DNA of 64,000 bases from Scolanthus callimorphus (taxonomy: Eukaryota > Cnidaria > Anthozoa > Actiniaria > Edwardsiidae), in assembly GCA_033964015.1 (NCBI GenBank), contig CM066914.1:18121637-18185636 (forward strand), read 5' to 3'. Numbering within the stretch: position 1 is the stretch's first letter; each line of letters starts with the position of its first letter. The translations under genes were made by a program, and so were the position numbers. Shown here piece by piece: positions 25,501-32,900 of this stretch. Under the pieces are notes generated by a model. That model was not told where the DNA came from, searched no databases, and saw only the letters and a program-made list of their open reading frames with translations.

Positions 25501-26133
25501 TTCGATAAAAAAAATACTGTATTTTTCATTTGGAAATTCCAGAGGGGTGGGTGGTCATTGGTGGGGGTATGAATTTTTTCTGGAATTACACAATGAGCAA
25601 ACACTTCTAACCAATCACAGTACAGTATGGTGCATAAGTCTCTTTTTGGTTGGAATAATCAGGGGGGTCAAGAGGGCTTGGTGAGAAACTTTATTAAATC
25701 ATGACAATGATTAAGTAAAATATTAAAATTCTCTCTTAGTGATCGAACAATGGCATAAAAAGTGCTCAGATAGTGCCCGAATTTTCGAAAAAGTGCTTGG
25801 AATTTAGAAATAGTGCTCGAAAGTTGTGTTTCTTGCAGATATCAAGCTCCATCGTTTTCCAATAGTTGACCATAAAATAAGTATTTGTGAAAGCTCCTAA
25901 AGAAATACACGGCAGAAAATAAATCCACGTTAACGACTAAATGATATTTGCCAATTTAGAATACTTGCCTGATCTAGTATCACCGAGACCTTCGACTCTT
26001 TGCTGTTCTTTAACCATGACCTCCCAATTCGTAGAAAATACAAGAAAAGAAACCACACAAATAGACATAAGCCTAGAAATAGAAATCTAGCATAGAATCT
26101 GGATCTCCTTGAGGGAGAGCACATCGAAAACAT
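1043..26133 (-). CDS. MGAT5: MGAT5, N-acetylglucosaminyltransferase V (19 coding exons found)
   Basis: Golgi type II glycosyltransferase (GT18) that adds beta-1,6-GlcNAc to the alpha-1,6-mannose arm of N-glycans, using UDP-GlcNAc. Coding exons in transcript order: 25969-26133, 24718-24824, 23308-23373, 21957-22055, 18907-18975, 18554-18718, 18061-18224, 13906-14034, 8350-8486, 7049-7170, 6698-6766, 6238-6324, 4948-5031, 4509-4571, 3554-3670, 2161-2235, 1963-2065, 1728-1785, 1043-1238. They total 2075 nt. Phases agree at every junction except exon 1 to exon 2, where one base (mod 3) is missing, so a small exon is probably unfound. Product is about 690 residues; human MGAT5 is 741. Order: short cytosolic tail, membrane anchor, coiled stem, Cys-rich N-terminal part, catalytic domain with GLGFPYEGPAPLEAI, Cys-rich C-terminus. 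Whether it is closer to vertebrate MGAT5 or MGAT5B cannot be told here; an invertebrate pro-ortholog of both is likely. Divergent from MCM9. Confidence 0.93.
1728..1785 (-). CDS. MGAT5: MGAT5 exon 18
   Basis: A 58-nt exon recovered from phase logic. LLCEPSYF matches LICEPSFF. It enters in phase 1 and leaves in phase 2, exactly bridging exons 17 and 19. Acceptor CATGGCAG, donor AGG|GTAAGT. Confidence 0.88.
1963..2065 (-). CDS. MGAT5: MGAT5 exon 17: C-terminal Cys-rich region
   Basis: DYCNSD, WPP and GQAGQSCKDVC match DFCHGQ, WPP and EPGQSCKQVC. Phase 0 in, phase 1 out. Donor ACG|GTAAGC. Confidence 0.92.
2161..2235 (-). CDS. MGAT5: MGAT5 exon 16
   Basis: 25 codons. PYLPFEWTPEGMLERVNAFV matches PYMPYEFTCEGMLQRINAFI. 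Phase 0 at both ends. Donor ATG|GTAAGC. Confidence 0.93.
2236..3553. repeat. MGAT5 intron 15, built from foldback elements
   Basis: Four hairpin elements occupy much of this intron: 2270-2342, 2582-2764 (ends CAAATGTCCTCTG and complement), 3108-3285 (ends TAGTCAAATCACACT and complement) and 3287-3395 (ends AACAATTATTCCTC and complement). The last two are immediately adjacent, suggesting successive insertion. No coding sequence seen between them. Confidence 0.7.
3554..3670 (-). CDS. MGAT5: MGAT5 exon 15
   Basis: 39 codons. VTSQNPYAEHFIGKPHVHTV matches LTSQHPYAEVFIGRPHVWTV. Phase 0 at both ends. Donor AAG|GTATGC. Confidence 0.94.
3795..4275. repeat. Repeat family rich in CGCAAGCGCAAG
   Basis: Two similar segments with many GCAAGC/GCTTGC words in both orientations, so each can fold on itself. 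A second locus of the same family lies at 19805-20325 in another intron of the same gene. Confidence 0.65.
4509..4571 (-). CDS. MGAT5: MGAT5 exon 14
   Basis: 21 codons. FDPPHNRLNTDFFKEKPT matches FNPPKSSKNTDFFIGKPT (MGAT5) and FSPPHSSLNHEFFRGKPT (MGAT5B). Phase 0 at both ends. Donor TCG|GTAGGT. Confidence 0.92.
4948..5031 (-). CDS. MGAT5: MGAT5 exon 13: GT18 signature
   Basis: 28 codons holding GLGFPYEGPAPLEAIARGC, the most diagnostic motif of the family and part of the donor-substrate region of the catalytic domain. Phase 0 at both ends. Donor AAG|GTGTGT. Confidence 0.96.
5396..6030. repeat. Nested foldback elements in MGAT5 intron 12
   Basis: The outer arms (around 5571-5600 and 5945-5975) share CATTCGCCTTTGTC and its complement. 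Nested inside is a hairpin, 5754-5863, with ends GGAGGTGATTAATAATTC and complement. Flanking sequence at 5403-5460 and 5980-6020 resembles the element at 2395-2764. Confidence 0.6.
6066..6186. repeat. Foldback element
   Basis: Arms of about 27 bases (CGTCTGTACTATAATAG... and complement) around a loop that itself contains inverted GTGTCATGAAC and GTTCATGACAC. Confidence 0.75.
6238..6324 (-). CDS. MGAT5: MGAT5 exon 12
   Basis: 29 codons. IPSYVTNHGYLHSPELLKLL matches IPSYVKNHGILSGRDLQFLL. Phase 0 at both ends. Donor AAG|GTGTGT. Confidence 0.92.
6698..6766 (-). CDS. MGAT5: MGAT5 exon 11
   Basis: 23 codons. YLDTLSKYLDIHATV matches YLDIIHTYMEVHATV. Phase 0 at both ends. Donor GGG|GTGAGA. Confidence 0.9.
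7049..7170 (-). CDS. MGAT5: MGAT5 exon 10
   Basis: Encodes HSPDNTFLGFVV and LVYGKEARFWK, near-exact family motifs (HTPDNSFLGFVV, LVYGK). Phase 1 in, phase 0 out. Acceptor CATTCACAG, donor AAG|GTGCGT. Confidence 0.94.
7748..7812 (+). repeat. tRNA-derived SINE relic
   Basis: Has A-box TAGCTCAGTTG and B-box GGTTCGATTCC with partly pairing acceptor ends (GACTTTT and AGAAGCC), but no anticodon arm, so it is not a working tRNA. It lies in MGAT5 intron 9 (7171-8349), which otherwise shows no gene. A second isolated B-box (minus strand, near 13644-13655) sits in intron 8. Confidence 0.55.
8350..8486 (-). CDS. MGAT5: MGAT5 exon 9: lies at the edge of the 55-bp array
   Basis: Begins CRERILDSFGTEAEF and ends IMTMY, matching CMLRVLDSFGTEPEF and FYTMFPHTPDN of the family. 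Acceptor CCTCCTCAG; donor CC|GTAAGT. The acceptor and first 26 bases are the last unit of the tandem array that fills the intron upstream. Confidence 0.92.
8461..12575. repeat. 55-bp minisatellite carrying the exon 9 splice acceptor, about 75 copies
   Basis: The unit is 55 bp and 4115 bp gives about 75 copies. Read on the MGAT5 strand, each unit is pyrimidine tract, CCTCCTCAG, then GTGTCGTGAGCGTATC and 10 more bases equal to the start of exon 9. The first unit (8461-8515) contains the true exon-intron border at 8486/8487. Sub-variants recur in a five-unit order of about 275 bp (for example AAGAAGG, CCCGAGG, GGATCT types), so the array grew by block duplication. In the CCCGAGG and CCCAGGAGG variants the acceptor AG is lost. 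Short open frames within it shift every unit and are not genes. Confidence 0.95.
12576..13905. other. Rest of MGAT5 intron 8
   Basis: Unique-looking AT-rich sequence between the array and exon 8. Only a B-box-like fragment near 13644-13655 stands out. I checked it for a missing exon: phases of exons 8 and 9 already match, so none is needed. Confidence 0.6.
13906..14034 (-). CDS. MGAT5: MGAT5 exon 8
   Basis: Encodes FDLLFEDYNG and TVGPNHSQYR, corresponding to the IELIYIDIVG and LGPSWVHYQ segments. Acceptor TTGTTGCAG, donor CAG|GTACAC. Phase 2 in and phase 2 out. The next exon lies beyond a 5.4 kb intron made mostly of 55-bp repeats. Confidence 0.88.
14143..15292. mobile_element. Element with inverted ends enclosing a helicase fragment
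   Basis: The stretch AGACTGCTTGCAG through GTCCGTAAATCGAG at about 14143-14205 recurs inverted at 15238-15292. Between them lie the helicase fragment at 14577-14690, a GC-rich 15-bp repeat (14701-14760, ACCGGACCTCGGCGG), and inverted GGCGCTC-type words at 15150-15220. Probably a decayed transposon inside MGAT5 intron 7. Confidence 0.45.
14577..14690 (+). pseudogene. RecQ-like helicase N-terminal fragment
   Basis: Reads EEQLKAVTSLLEGQDVLAVL then PTGFDKSYMYQL. This is the Q-motif and motif I (Walker A) layout of RecQ-type helicases, LPTGxGKSxxYQ, with the expected Gly before Lys changed to Asp. The similarity stops after about 38 residues and no further helicase motifs follow, so this is a captured or decayed fragment, antisense inside an MGAT5 intron. 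Confidence 0.55.
15752..15827. repeat. Near-perfect 76-bp palindrome
   Basis: Arms of about 36 bases from GAATATTCATAGTTCAAAGG inwards meet at a 4-base loop around TTTCTAGA. Almost no mismatches, which suggests a young hairpin element or one held by gene conversion. Confidence 0.85.
15830..16320. repeat. Tandem duplication of about 240 bp
   Basis: Two diverged copies, near 15830-16075 and 16076-16320, share GTCAGTCTTTGCGC, CAAAGGCAGACTGTAGGAAC, TCTCCTCTCTCGGAGAAGTA and a shared tail ending TTTCTGCGCA. Each can form a small CAGTCTTTGC/GCAAAGGCAGACTG hairpin. Function unknown. Confidence 0.6.
16343..16620. repeat. MITE-like inverted repeat, 278 bp
   Basis: Ends ATTACAGTC...GACTGTAAT with long arms through GGCACGC and AGAGTTGAAGATTC. 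AT-rich centre, no open frame. Confidence 0.75.
16624..16953. repeat. MITE-like inverted repeat, 330 bp
   Basis: Arms of about 65 bases start TGAAGGGATCGCTGCAATAA and end in the complement. It lies 3 bp from the preceding element. Confidence 0.8.
17115..17422. repeat. Two abutting foldback elements
   Basis: 17115-17250 has arms around AAGCCTCCTATT and a central GGAACTAGTTCC-type palindrome. 17251-17422 has arms AAAGGTGTTTCTCAAA... and complement. They meet without spacer, as at other places in these introns. Confidence 0.75.
17801..17986. repeat. Foldback element
   Basis: Ends TTTAAAGGGGCACTCGCA and complement. A related copy begins near 20727. It follows a run of about 22 C at 17757-17776. 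Confidence 0.6.
18061..18224 (-). CDS. MGAT5: MGAT5 exon 7: start of the glycosyltransferase fold
   Basis: Contains GAPLGEMVQWTDLMASLYI, the strongly conserved GGPLGE(M/L)VQWxDL segment of GT18 enzymes, followed by LGHDI. Acceptor is a long T tract ending in TAG; donor CAG|GTTGGT. Starts in phase 0 and ends in phase 2. Confidence 0.93.
18554..18718 (-). CDS. MGAT5: MGAT5 exon 6
   Basis: 55 codons, phase 0 at both ends. Holds IQTDL and KWMRERTARMWPMW, matching the RTDFNIL...RWMRLRIRRMADAW stretch of the family. Its polypyrimidine tract is a CT microsatellite (18729-18750). Donor AAT|GTACGT. Confidence 0.88.
18729..18750. repeat. GA/CT microsatellite
   Basis: About 11 GA dinucleotides. On the MGAT5 strand this is (CT)n and forms the polypyrimidine tract of the exon 6 acceptor at 18719. 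Confidence 0.9.
18907..18975 (-). CDS. MGAT5: MGAT5 exon 5
   Basis: 23 codons beginning AEAWCPLQAG, matching VENWCP of the family and continuing directly from FLSE in exon 4. The acceptor follows a long T run. Donor CCA|GTATGT. Phase 0 at both ends. Confidence 0.85.
19266..19458. repeat. Foldback element
   Basis: Arms of about 33 bases (ATAGAGCAGATTTTGTATGA... and complement) enclosing a GC-rich loop, in MGAT5 intron 4. Confidence 0.75.
20328..20702. repeat. MITE-like inverted repeat, 375 bp
   Basis: Arms longer than 100 bases with a few mismatches. Ends AGAACCTAAAATGG and complement. Confidence 0.8.
20703..21956. other. Rest of MGAT5 intron 4, no gene seen
   Basis: AT-rich sequence with short repeats such as GCCTTGTCC (21465-21500) and GAGGCAAGTTAGCA, found near both 21095 and 21772, so a diverged duplication is likely. 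No convincing exon on either strand. Confidence 0.5.
21957..22055 (-). CDS. MGAT5: MGAT5 exon 4: W/Cys motif before the catalytic domain
   Basis: 33 codons, phase 0 at both ends. WIRQRW, CYVDTHGVD and CTILRFLSE correspond to WMKDMW, CYADYGVDG and CSFFIYLSE of vertebrate MGAT5. Acceptor TTTCTGTAG, donor GAG|GTGAGA. Confidence 0.88.
22372..23181. repeat. Inverted-repeat element, 810 bp
   Basis: Ends TAGTCCGGCGGATTAG and complement. The inner arms pair again around TAGCTTTCGCTACGAA and its complement near 22500 and 23060. GTG flanks both ends and may be a 3-bp target duplication. Non-coding. Confidence 0.75.
23308..23373 (-). CDS. MGAT5: MGAT5 exon 3: N-terminal Cys-rich region
   Basis: 22 codons with CPIP and HPFCEKKVE, matching the CVLPP...HCEGKIKW region of vertebrate MGAT5. 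Donor GAG|GTCAGT. The right edge uses the acceptor TTTGAAG, which keeps phase 0. An alternative acceptor (ATCCAG) 14 bases upstream would extend it to 23387 but break the phase. Confidence 0.8.
23551..23724. repeat. Foldback element with GTCCATGGAC repeats
   Basis: Arms begin GGGCAGGTACAAAACA. The inner part repeats the palindrome GTCCATGGAC several times, so many alternative hairpins are possible. Open frames here read through the repeat and are not genes. Confidence 0.75.
24718..24824 (-). CDS. MGAT5: MGAT5 exon 2: stem, coiled coil
   Basis: Encodes VLYSRLENVLQRLGKVEKVV and following residues, a heptad-like stretch that matches the known vertebrate stem motif (LDNILQRIGKLE). Acceptor TTTCGCAG, donor GAA|GTAAGT. 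Starts in phase 1 and ends in phase 0. Contains one N-glycosylation sequon (NLT). Confidence 0.85.
24825..25968. other. MGAT5 intron 1, possible hidden microexon
   Basis: Exons 1 and 2 are out of phase by one base, so coding sequence of length 1 mod 3 should lie here. The only candidate I see is 10 nt at 25104-25113 on the minus strand (AAACATTACA), between CCCTTACAG and GTAAGTT. It would make the total 2085 nt, a multiple of three. Weak evidence. The rest is AT-rich repeat debris. Confidence 0.25.
25969..26133 (-). CDS. MGAT5: MGAT5 exon 1: start, membrane anchor
   Basis: 55 codons beginning MFSMCSPSRRSRF. Basic residues 9-16 precede a hydrophobic segment (about residues 17-35, rich in F, L, W), as in a type II Golgi enzyme. 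A second Met at residue 4 could also start. The donor is CAG|GCAAGT, the usual form of a GC-AG intron. The exon ends in phase 0, whereas exon 2 needs phase 1. Confidence 0.75.
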
Positions 26134-26725
26134 GGTCCAGACCAGTCATAATTTTCTGAATGAGGAAGCCCAGTTGGCCCAGAACGCTGCATTGCTGCTT
26201 CAGTCTTCTTGTCGCGCTGGTTACGGCTCTGTCAATGATTGGTTCATCGTACTGTCGTATTTGTAATACGAGAACTATAGTAGGTTTTGTGACGTGGAGG
26301 CGTGTATTTCCTTTTTGTGACAGTTTTGTCGAACAAGCAACGTGGCCTGTATTAGCTTAAGTCTTATTATTTATGGTTGCTAGAATTAAAATGAAACCGA
26401 AAGACCTGGAGAAAGTTCGAACTTCTAGAAATAATTGAAGTTCACTAAATTTGCAAAGCCCAAAATCCGTCAAAATCCGACTACTTTCTCTTGGCCCAAA
26501 TGTAGCTTGTAATACTAGATGCAGTATTGCTTGTTCCCCTGCAGCAGACGAAAAGGAGAGAAATTTAGGAAAACTTGACGTAAACTTGACTGCTGACACG
26601 ACTGCTGACACACACCTGACACAGGTTGGGAACCCTGTTCTCCCAGGCTCGGGCCTAGTGCTACACGATCCGCCCGGGAACGCCTGGCGAAAATCGCGGT
26701 AAGCGGTATTTTGGCGCGCGATTCG
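26134..26725. promoter_or_regulatory. Presumed MGAT5 promoter, half of a split divergent promoter
   Basis: Only 592 bp lie between the MGAT5 start codon and the foldback element. The part nearest the element is GC-rich with E2F-like words GGCGAAAA (26686-26693) and TTTTGGCGCG (26709-26718). No TATA box was picked out. Promoter role is inferred from position only. Confidence 0.4.
26717..26725. repeat. Candidate target-site duplication, left copy
   Basis: CGCGATTCG, directly repeated at 50454-50462. A chance 9-base match at both borders is unlikely. However, GCGAAAATCGCGGTAAG at 26687-26703 also resembles the complement of the right flank, so the exact border is open. Confidence 0.5.
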
Positions 26726-26739
26726 GTTGCTACTTCATC

Positions 26740-26809
26740 TAACCTTAATATAGTGTGTCCTACACTGTGTTTCCCATATAGTGTGTCTTATACTGTGATT
26801 CCATGTACT
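26740..26809. repeat. Left terminal inverted repeat, 70 bp
   Basis: Identical to the complement of 50369-50438. Contains two copies of a 27-28 bp word starting ATATAGTGTGTC, each with inverted AGTGT/ACACT. Confidence 0.9.
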
Positions 26810-28330
26810 CCATGTGCTCCCTGTACTCCCATGTGCTCCCCTGTTCCCCTGTACTCCCATGTGCTCCCCTGTACTCCCCTGCACTCCCGTGTACTCACAT
26901 GTGCTCCCCTGTATTCCCATGTACTCCCCTGTATTCCCCTGTACTCCCATGTACTCCCCTGTACTCCCATGTACTCCCTTGTATTCCCCTGTACTCCCCT
27001 GTACTCCCACGTACTCCCCTGTACTCCCCTGTATTCCCCTGTACTCCCATGTACTCCCTTGTATTCCCCTGTACTCCCATGTACTCCCTTGTATTCCCCT
27101 GTACTCCCAGTACTCCCCTGTATTCCCATGTACTCCTCTGTATCCCATGTACTCCCCTGTATTCCCCTGTATTCCCCTGTATTCCCATGTATTCCCCTGT
27201 ACTCCCATGTACTCCCCTGTATTCCACTGTACTCCCATGTACTCCCCTGTACTCCCATGTACTCTCGCGTACTCCCCTGTATTCCCCTGTATTCCCATGT
27301 ACTCTCATGTATTCCCCTGTACTCCCTGTACTCCCATGTACTCCCCTGTATTCCACTGTACTCCCATGTACTCCCCTGTACTCCCATGTACTCTCGTGTA
27401 CTCCCCTGTATTCCCCTGTACTCCCATGTACTCCCCTGTATTCCCTGCACTCCCATGTACTCCCCTGTATTCCCATGTACTCCCATGTACTCCCGTGTAC
27501 TCCGTTTACTCCCGTGTACTCCCATGTGCTCCCCTGTACTCCCCTGTACTCCCCTGTACTCCCCTGTATTCCCCTGTACTCCCGTGTACTCCCATGTGCT
27601 CCCCTGTATTCCCCTGTACTCCCCTGTACTCCCCTGTATTCCTCTGTACTCCCATGTACTCCCATGTACTATCATGTACTCCCTTGAACTCCCATGTACT
27701 CCCCTGTATTCCCATGTGCTCCCCTGTACTCCCATGTTTTCCCCTGTATTCCCATGTGCTCCCATGTATTCCTCTGTATTCCCATGTACTCCCCTGTATT
27801 CCCATGTACTCCCCTGTACTCCCATGTACTCCCATGTACTCCCATGTCCTCCCCTGTATTCCCATGTGCTCCCATGTATTCCTCTGTATTCCCATGTACT
27901 CCCTGTATTCCCATGTACTCCCCTGTACTCCCATGTACTCCCCTGTACTCCCATGTACTCCCATGTACTCCCCTGTATTCCCATGTACTCCCTGTACTCC
28001 CATGTACTCCCCTGTATTCCCCTGCACTCCCATGTACTCCCCTGTATTCCCATGTACTCCCCTGTACTCCCGTGTACTCCCATGTGCTCCCCTGTATTCC
28101 CCTGTACTCCCATGTACTCCCCTGTATTCCCCTGCACTCCCATGTACTCCCCTGTATTCCCCTGTACTCCCATGTACTCCCCTGTATTCCCCTGCACTCC
28201 CATGTACTCCCCTGTATTCCCATGTACTCCCATGTACTCCCCTGTACTCCCGTGTACTCCCATGTGCTCCCCTGTATTCCCCTGTACTCCCCTGTACTCC
28301 CCTGTATTCCCCTGTACTCCCATGTACTAT
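26801..28330. repeat. 10-bp satellite array, left arm, outer part
   Basis: About 153 units of the decamer ATGTACTCCC with variants CTGTACTCCC, CTGTATTCCC, ATGTGCTCCC, GTGTACTCCC. Some units are 9 bp. Variants recur in longer blocks. The long open frames on both strands exist because the unit contains no stop in any frame. Confidence 0.97.
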
Positions 28331-28792
28331 TGTGACCAGGTCACCAATCAGGAAATTGGTGATAGGCTTAATACCGCTTAAGTTCAGTTTATTTAATTAA
28401 TTTCCTGTTAGCGGCAATGGGGCCTTTGATTCAGTCAGCCTAAATAAGGTTGGGTTATTTTAATTACTGGTGCGCTGGTGCTATTCACATTCTTATAGTT
28501 AGAACAATTCAGTAATGCGCGTCGTTTCCGGAGGAACTATCCTAAAAGCTAGCGGCAAGCGTCCTTTAGTTCAGTAGAGTTTTGGAGTTTGTGTTGAGAA
28601 GAACTGAGTTGGAGCGAGCAAGCACAAGAAGCTATGTATAAGGGAGGCTACAAGATAATATTTATAACGAAGAACTACTTCTAGTAGTAAAGGTTGGGTC
28701 CTAGCTTGTTGGTCCCGTTTCTAGTGATAATAAAGTAGTTTCATATTCAGCTCAGACCTATTGAATCTTGCGCCGCCTGCCGCACGGTTACA
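28331..28792 (+). repeat. Left LTR
   Basis: Starts TGTGACCAGG and ends GGTTACA. Contains GTATAAG (28635) and AATAAAG (28730), likely promoter and poly(A) signals. Differs from the right LTR by about one indel and one two-base swap. Confidence 0.95.
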
Positions 28793-28794
28793 TT

Positions 28795-28810
28795 TGGTAC
28801 CAGGAGTGGG
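28795..28810 (+). other. Primer-binding site
   Basis: TGGTACCAGGAGTGGG lies two bases after the LTR. TGG is the expected complement of a tRNA CCA end. I did not assign the tRNA. Confidence 0.75.
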
Positions 28811-28866
28811 TCTGAGTGATTTTTGAAGCTGCTTAAGTTGAGTGTGGGAAACGGGATCAACAGAGC

Positions 28867-29904
28867 ATGTCAGCAGAGGACCAGATGAAGGCCTTGGAGG
28901 CTAAGCTGAAGGCGTTGGAAGAGCAGCTCCAACAGGCGTCCATTGGCAGCAGCAGCAGCAGTCAAGGCGCAGCCCAGGCGCAACCAGAGATCAGAGTGAC
29001 CGTTCCAAGGGAGCGTCGGTTTGGCCGATATGGTGGAGTTCGGGATGATAAAGTGTTGGAGGACTGGATAGCGGATGCGACGAGAGCAGTAGCTGGCCAG
29101 TCCGAGGCAGACGCAGTAGACAGCCTTGTTTACCACCTGGACGGTGCAGCGAAAGATGAAGTGCGGCTGAGGTCCCACACTGAGTGGTCAACGAAAGATG
29201 GGGTCTTCGCCATACTGAGGGGGGCATTTGGGGAACACCTGACGCAGACCCAGACACTAAGGCGTTTCTTTGGGAGGTGCCAAGGTGAACGGGAAAGCGT
29301 TCGGGACTTCGCCCAAGGATTGATGGCTCTCCTGTCTAGAGTTGAAAAGCCAGCAAGTGAGAAAGACCAACTCCTCAAAGATCAGTTCATTGAAAATTTG
29401 AAGAGCTCAACCCTTCGCCGTGAAGCACGCAGGTGGAGCCGGGACCATCCCACAAAGACCTTTCAAGAGGTTCGGCAGGAAATTGAGCTCTGGGCCGCAG
29501 AGGAAGAGGGACCCACCCGGCGCGCAGGTGTACATGAAGTCGAGACGAGCGGGGCTGAATGCAACAGAATCTCTGCCCCGGTTGACCACCAAAAGCTACT
29601 TACTGACCTCATAGCAGGACAGAAGCTGCTGGCGGAGGGACTGGGCAAGCAGCAGAAGGCACTCGCTGACCATGTGGCAGAACAGCAGGTAGTTCTAAAC
29701 CGACAGCAAGGTATACTGGACCGCCTGGTGCAGCACAGTGGCCTTGAGGGGAATCAGCAAGGGAGACCGCAGATCAAATGCTTCGGATGCAACCAAACTG
29801 GCCACATACGAAGAAACTGCCGGATCTCGCCATGGCCAGAACAAGCACCCCCGGCCGGTAGGAGGGAGCAGCCGGCTTTAAACGAGCAAACTCCGCGGCA
29901 GTGA
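28867..29904 (+). CDS. gag: Retrotransposon Gag polyprotein
   Basis: 345 residues, intact. Residues 1-24 form a charged Leu-rich coil (MKALEAKLKALEEQLQQA). Residues about 60-160 have the retrotransposon gag/capsid pattern (VLEDWIADA, FGEHLTQTQTLRRFFGR). A CCHC zinc knuckle, CFGCNQTGHIRRNC, is at residues 305-318. The pol frame overlaps its last codons in the -1 frame, so Pol is probably made by -1 frameshifting. Confidence 0.93.
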   Translation: MSAEDQMKALEAKLKALEEQLQQASIGSSSSSQGAAQAQPEIRVTVPRERRFGRYGGVRDDKVLEDWIADATRAVAGQSEADAVDSLVYHLDGAAKDEVRLRSHTEWSTKDGVFAILRGAFGEHLTQTQTLRRFFGRCQGERESVRDFAQGLMALLSRVEKPASEKDQLLKDQFIENLKSSTLRREARRWSRDHPTKTFQEVRQEIELWAAEEEGPTRRAGVHEVETSGAECNRISAPVDHQKLLTDLIAGQKLLAEGLGKQQKALADHVAEQQVVLNRQQGILDRLVQHSGLEGNQQGRPQIKCFGCNQTGHIRRNCRISPWPEQAPPAGRREQPALNEQTPRQ

Positions 29905-32900
29905 GCCCACCCGCGGAGGGAGAAGACAGTGGCTCACATTCACCAATGAACTTGGTGGGGGGTACCCCCACCATATCCGTAAAGATGGGAGGAGAGGAGG
30001 TGATGTGTCTCGTGGACACAGGCTCGACTGTGACACTTATATCGGAGGCATTCTACCGAGAGAAGCTACAGCCAAGGTGTGGGAGAATCCAGAAGATGGG
30101 TCACCTGTTCCGCCTACATGGAGCCAATGGGCTAGAGATTCCATACCTTGGCTTCCTGGCAACAGAAATCGTGATTGGTGATGTGGCCGTGCCGAGGTGC
30201 GGGGTGCTTGTCCTCAAAGACACACCGACCACTGTACGGAAGAGAAGCAAGGTCCCAGGGTTGCTAGGCACCAATGTGCTGGCGAAGGTGCCACAGTTCA
30301 GTGGGGTGCTACCTCCAGTGCATGAGACAAGCCAAACCCGGGAGAGGACAGGATTCGTCAAGGTGGCAGGAGTGCACAATGTGAGGGTACCACCCCATAC
30401 TGAGATGGATGTTGCAGTTACTGGCCCCATGTGGGGTACTTGTGCACTCGTAGAACCCTTAGACGTCCCTATACAGGAAAACCTAACGGTGTTAAGTACT
30501 CTTGTGGACACTAAGAAGTCGTGTTACGTGATCCGGGTAGCTAATGAAGGGTCAAGAGATGTATGGCTACAGCCCAAGGCAAGGATCGGAGTAGCGCGAG
30601 AAGGAGCAACGGTTGGAACAGGAGAACAGCTGCAGCTCTTGCAGGAGAGCAATGAGGTAACAGTCTCCCTCAATCCTAGTGTTAACCCCAGCGAGCCACC
30701 CTCACGGGAAGCTGAGGAAGATGCACGAAGGCAAGGGGAGGGGGGGCTCCCAACCGGGATTACCGAAAAATGCTTTCCTGGGACCGAACTGCAGAAAGCT
30801 CAAGCTCAAGCTTTGTTTCGGAAATACAGTGGTGTGTTCACCAAGGACTCTAAAGACCTAGGATGCACCACTGCCACATACCACAAGATAAACACCACCG
30901 ACGAGATTCCAGTCGCCCAGCGGCATCGGCGGATACCACCAAACCAATTGGAGGAAGTAAAACAACACCTGCAAGACCTCCTTCAGAAGGGTGTGATCCG
31001 TCCCGGCAAAAGTGACTATGCGTCGCCGATCGTTCTTGTCCGGAAGAAGAGTGGTGCCCTGCGTCTATGCGTGGACTACCGGCAGCTCAATTCAAGACTA
31101 GGCGTGACGCATACCCACTACCCCGGATAGAGGAGTCGCTCGACGCACTCGGGAGCGAAGTTTTTCTCGGCGATCGACTTGGCATCGGCCTACAATCAAG
31201 TTGAAGTCCACCCAATGCACCGACACAAGACCGCCTTCACCACACCCATGGGACTGTTTGAGTACAATAGGATGCCTTTTGGGCTGTCGAACGCTCCCGC
31301 CACCTCCAGCGACTAATGCAGGGATATTCCGCGACGACATGCTGCAGACTCTGATGGTGTACTTGGACGACATAATTGTCTTCGCGTCAACCATGGACGA
31401 GCACCTGAAGAGGTTGGAGACAGTCTTCAGGAAATTACAAGACCATGGCCTGAAGATCGAACCAAGCAAGTGCAATTTCTTCTGCAGTGAAGTCACATAC
31501 CTTGGCCATGTGGTGTCAGCGGCGGGCGTGGCAACAGACCCAGAAAAGACAAAGGCAGTACAAGAGTGGCCGGTTCCAGATAGTCTGCGCGACTTGAGGT
31601 CGTTCCTCGGGTTGCGTCTTACTACCGGAGGTTCGTCCCTAAGTTTGCCCAGACTGCTGGACCGCTACACAAGTTGGTAGCAGACCTGGGGGATGGCGGA
31701 AAGAATAAGAACCCAAAGAAGAAGATTGAAAACAGATGGACGGTAGAGTGTCAACAAGCTTTCAACAAGTTAAAGACACTGCTCACTTCAGCACCAGTAC
31801 TGGCGTATCCAGATTACTCAAAGCCCTTCATTCTGGAAACTGACGCCTCAAACGAGGGATTGGGTGCTGTGCTATCTCAGGAGCAAGAGGGAGTGGTCAA
31901 GGTCATCTCCTACGCAAGCCGAGGACTTCGAGGGGCTGAGAGAAATATGGAAAACTACTCGTCACGGAAGTTAGAGTTGCTGGCTCTGAAGTGGGCAGTG
32001 TGTGACAAGTATCGAGAGTACCTGATCGGCAGCAAATTCGTGGTCTTCACAGACAACAACCCGCTGACGTACTTACAGTCGAAGAGCAAGTTAAAGGCGG
32101 TGGAGCAACGCTGGGCATCAGAGCTGGCAAGCTTCGACTTTAGTATCAAGTACCGCCCCGGAAGCATAACCAAAATGCAGACGCTCTGAGCCGCATCGGG
32201 CAAAAGGCTGAGACAGGTGATATTGAAGTTGCCACTGTATTAGCGACCAGTACTCAGACCACTAAGATACCGGAAGAGGTGAGGCAACATCTTCTTACGG
32301 CTGCGGCTTTCCTGGCCGACACCTGTCCTGGCAATGTCGAGGAAGTTCAGGCTACGTCACTGCCAACTTTGCCTGCAGGGGACTTAGCAGAGCTACAGAA
32401 GGAAGACCCCAACATCAAGCGCCTCATCCACTATCGTACCCTAGGCCGGCAGCCCACCAGGAGGAGCGGCGTCAAGAGTCAAAGCCAACACTGAAGCTGT
32501 TGAACGAATGGAAGAAAATATGTGAACAAGAAGGAGTGCTTTATCGGCGTACAGGGGACAAGGAGGGAGGAGAACGACTACTCCTAGTACTCCCTAGGAC
32601 ACTACGCAACCAAGTATTAAAAGGGGCTCATAACCAAAGTGGACACCAAGGCCAGGAGAGGACTGAGCAGATTATCAGACAGAGATGTTGGTGGCCTGGT
32701 CTCCATGGTGATGTCAAGAGTTGGATTGGAAACTGTGAGAGGTGTGTTGTTGGAGAGGGATCTATATACCAGTTAAGACCCCCATGGGTAGCATCACAGC
32801 AACCCGCCCACTTGAAGTGCTCGCGATGGATTTTACGCTTCTCGAACCAGCGTCAGATGGGCGTGAAAATGTGCTGGTACTGACAGATGTTTTTACCAAG

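Noticed and set aside
26711..28381. Long open frames of proline/cysteine repeats (and Gly/Thr/Trp repeats on the other strand) across all decamer arrays, up to 1731 codons at 43179-48374
   Set aside because: They exist in several frames on both strands at once, follow the 10-bp unit, and have no conserved domain or splice context. They reflect a stop-free repeat unit.
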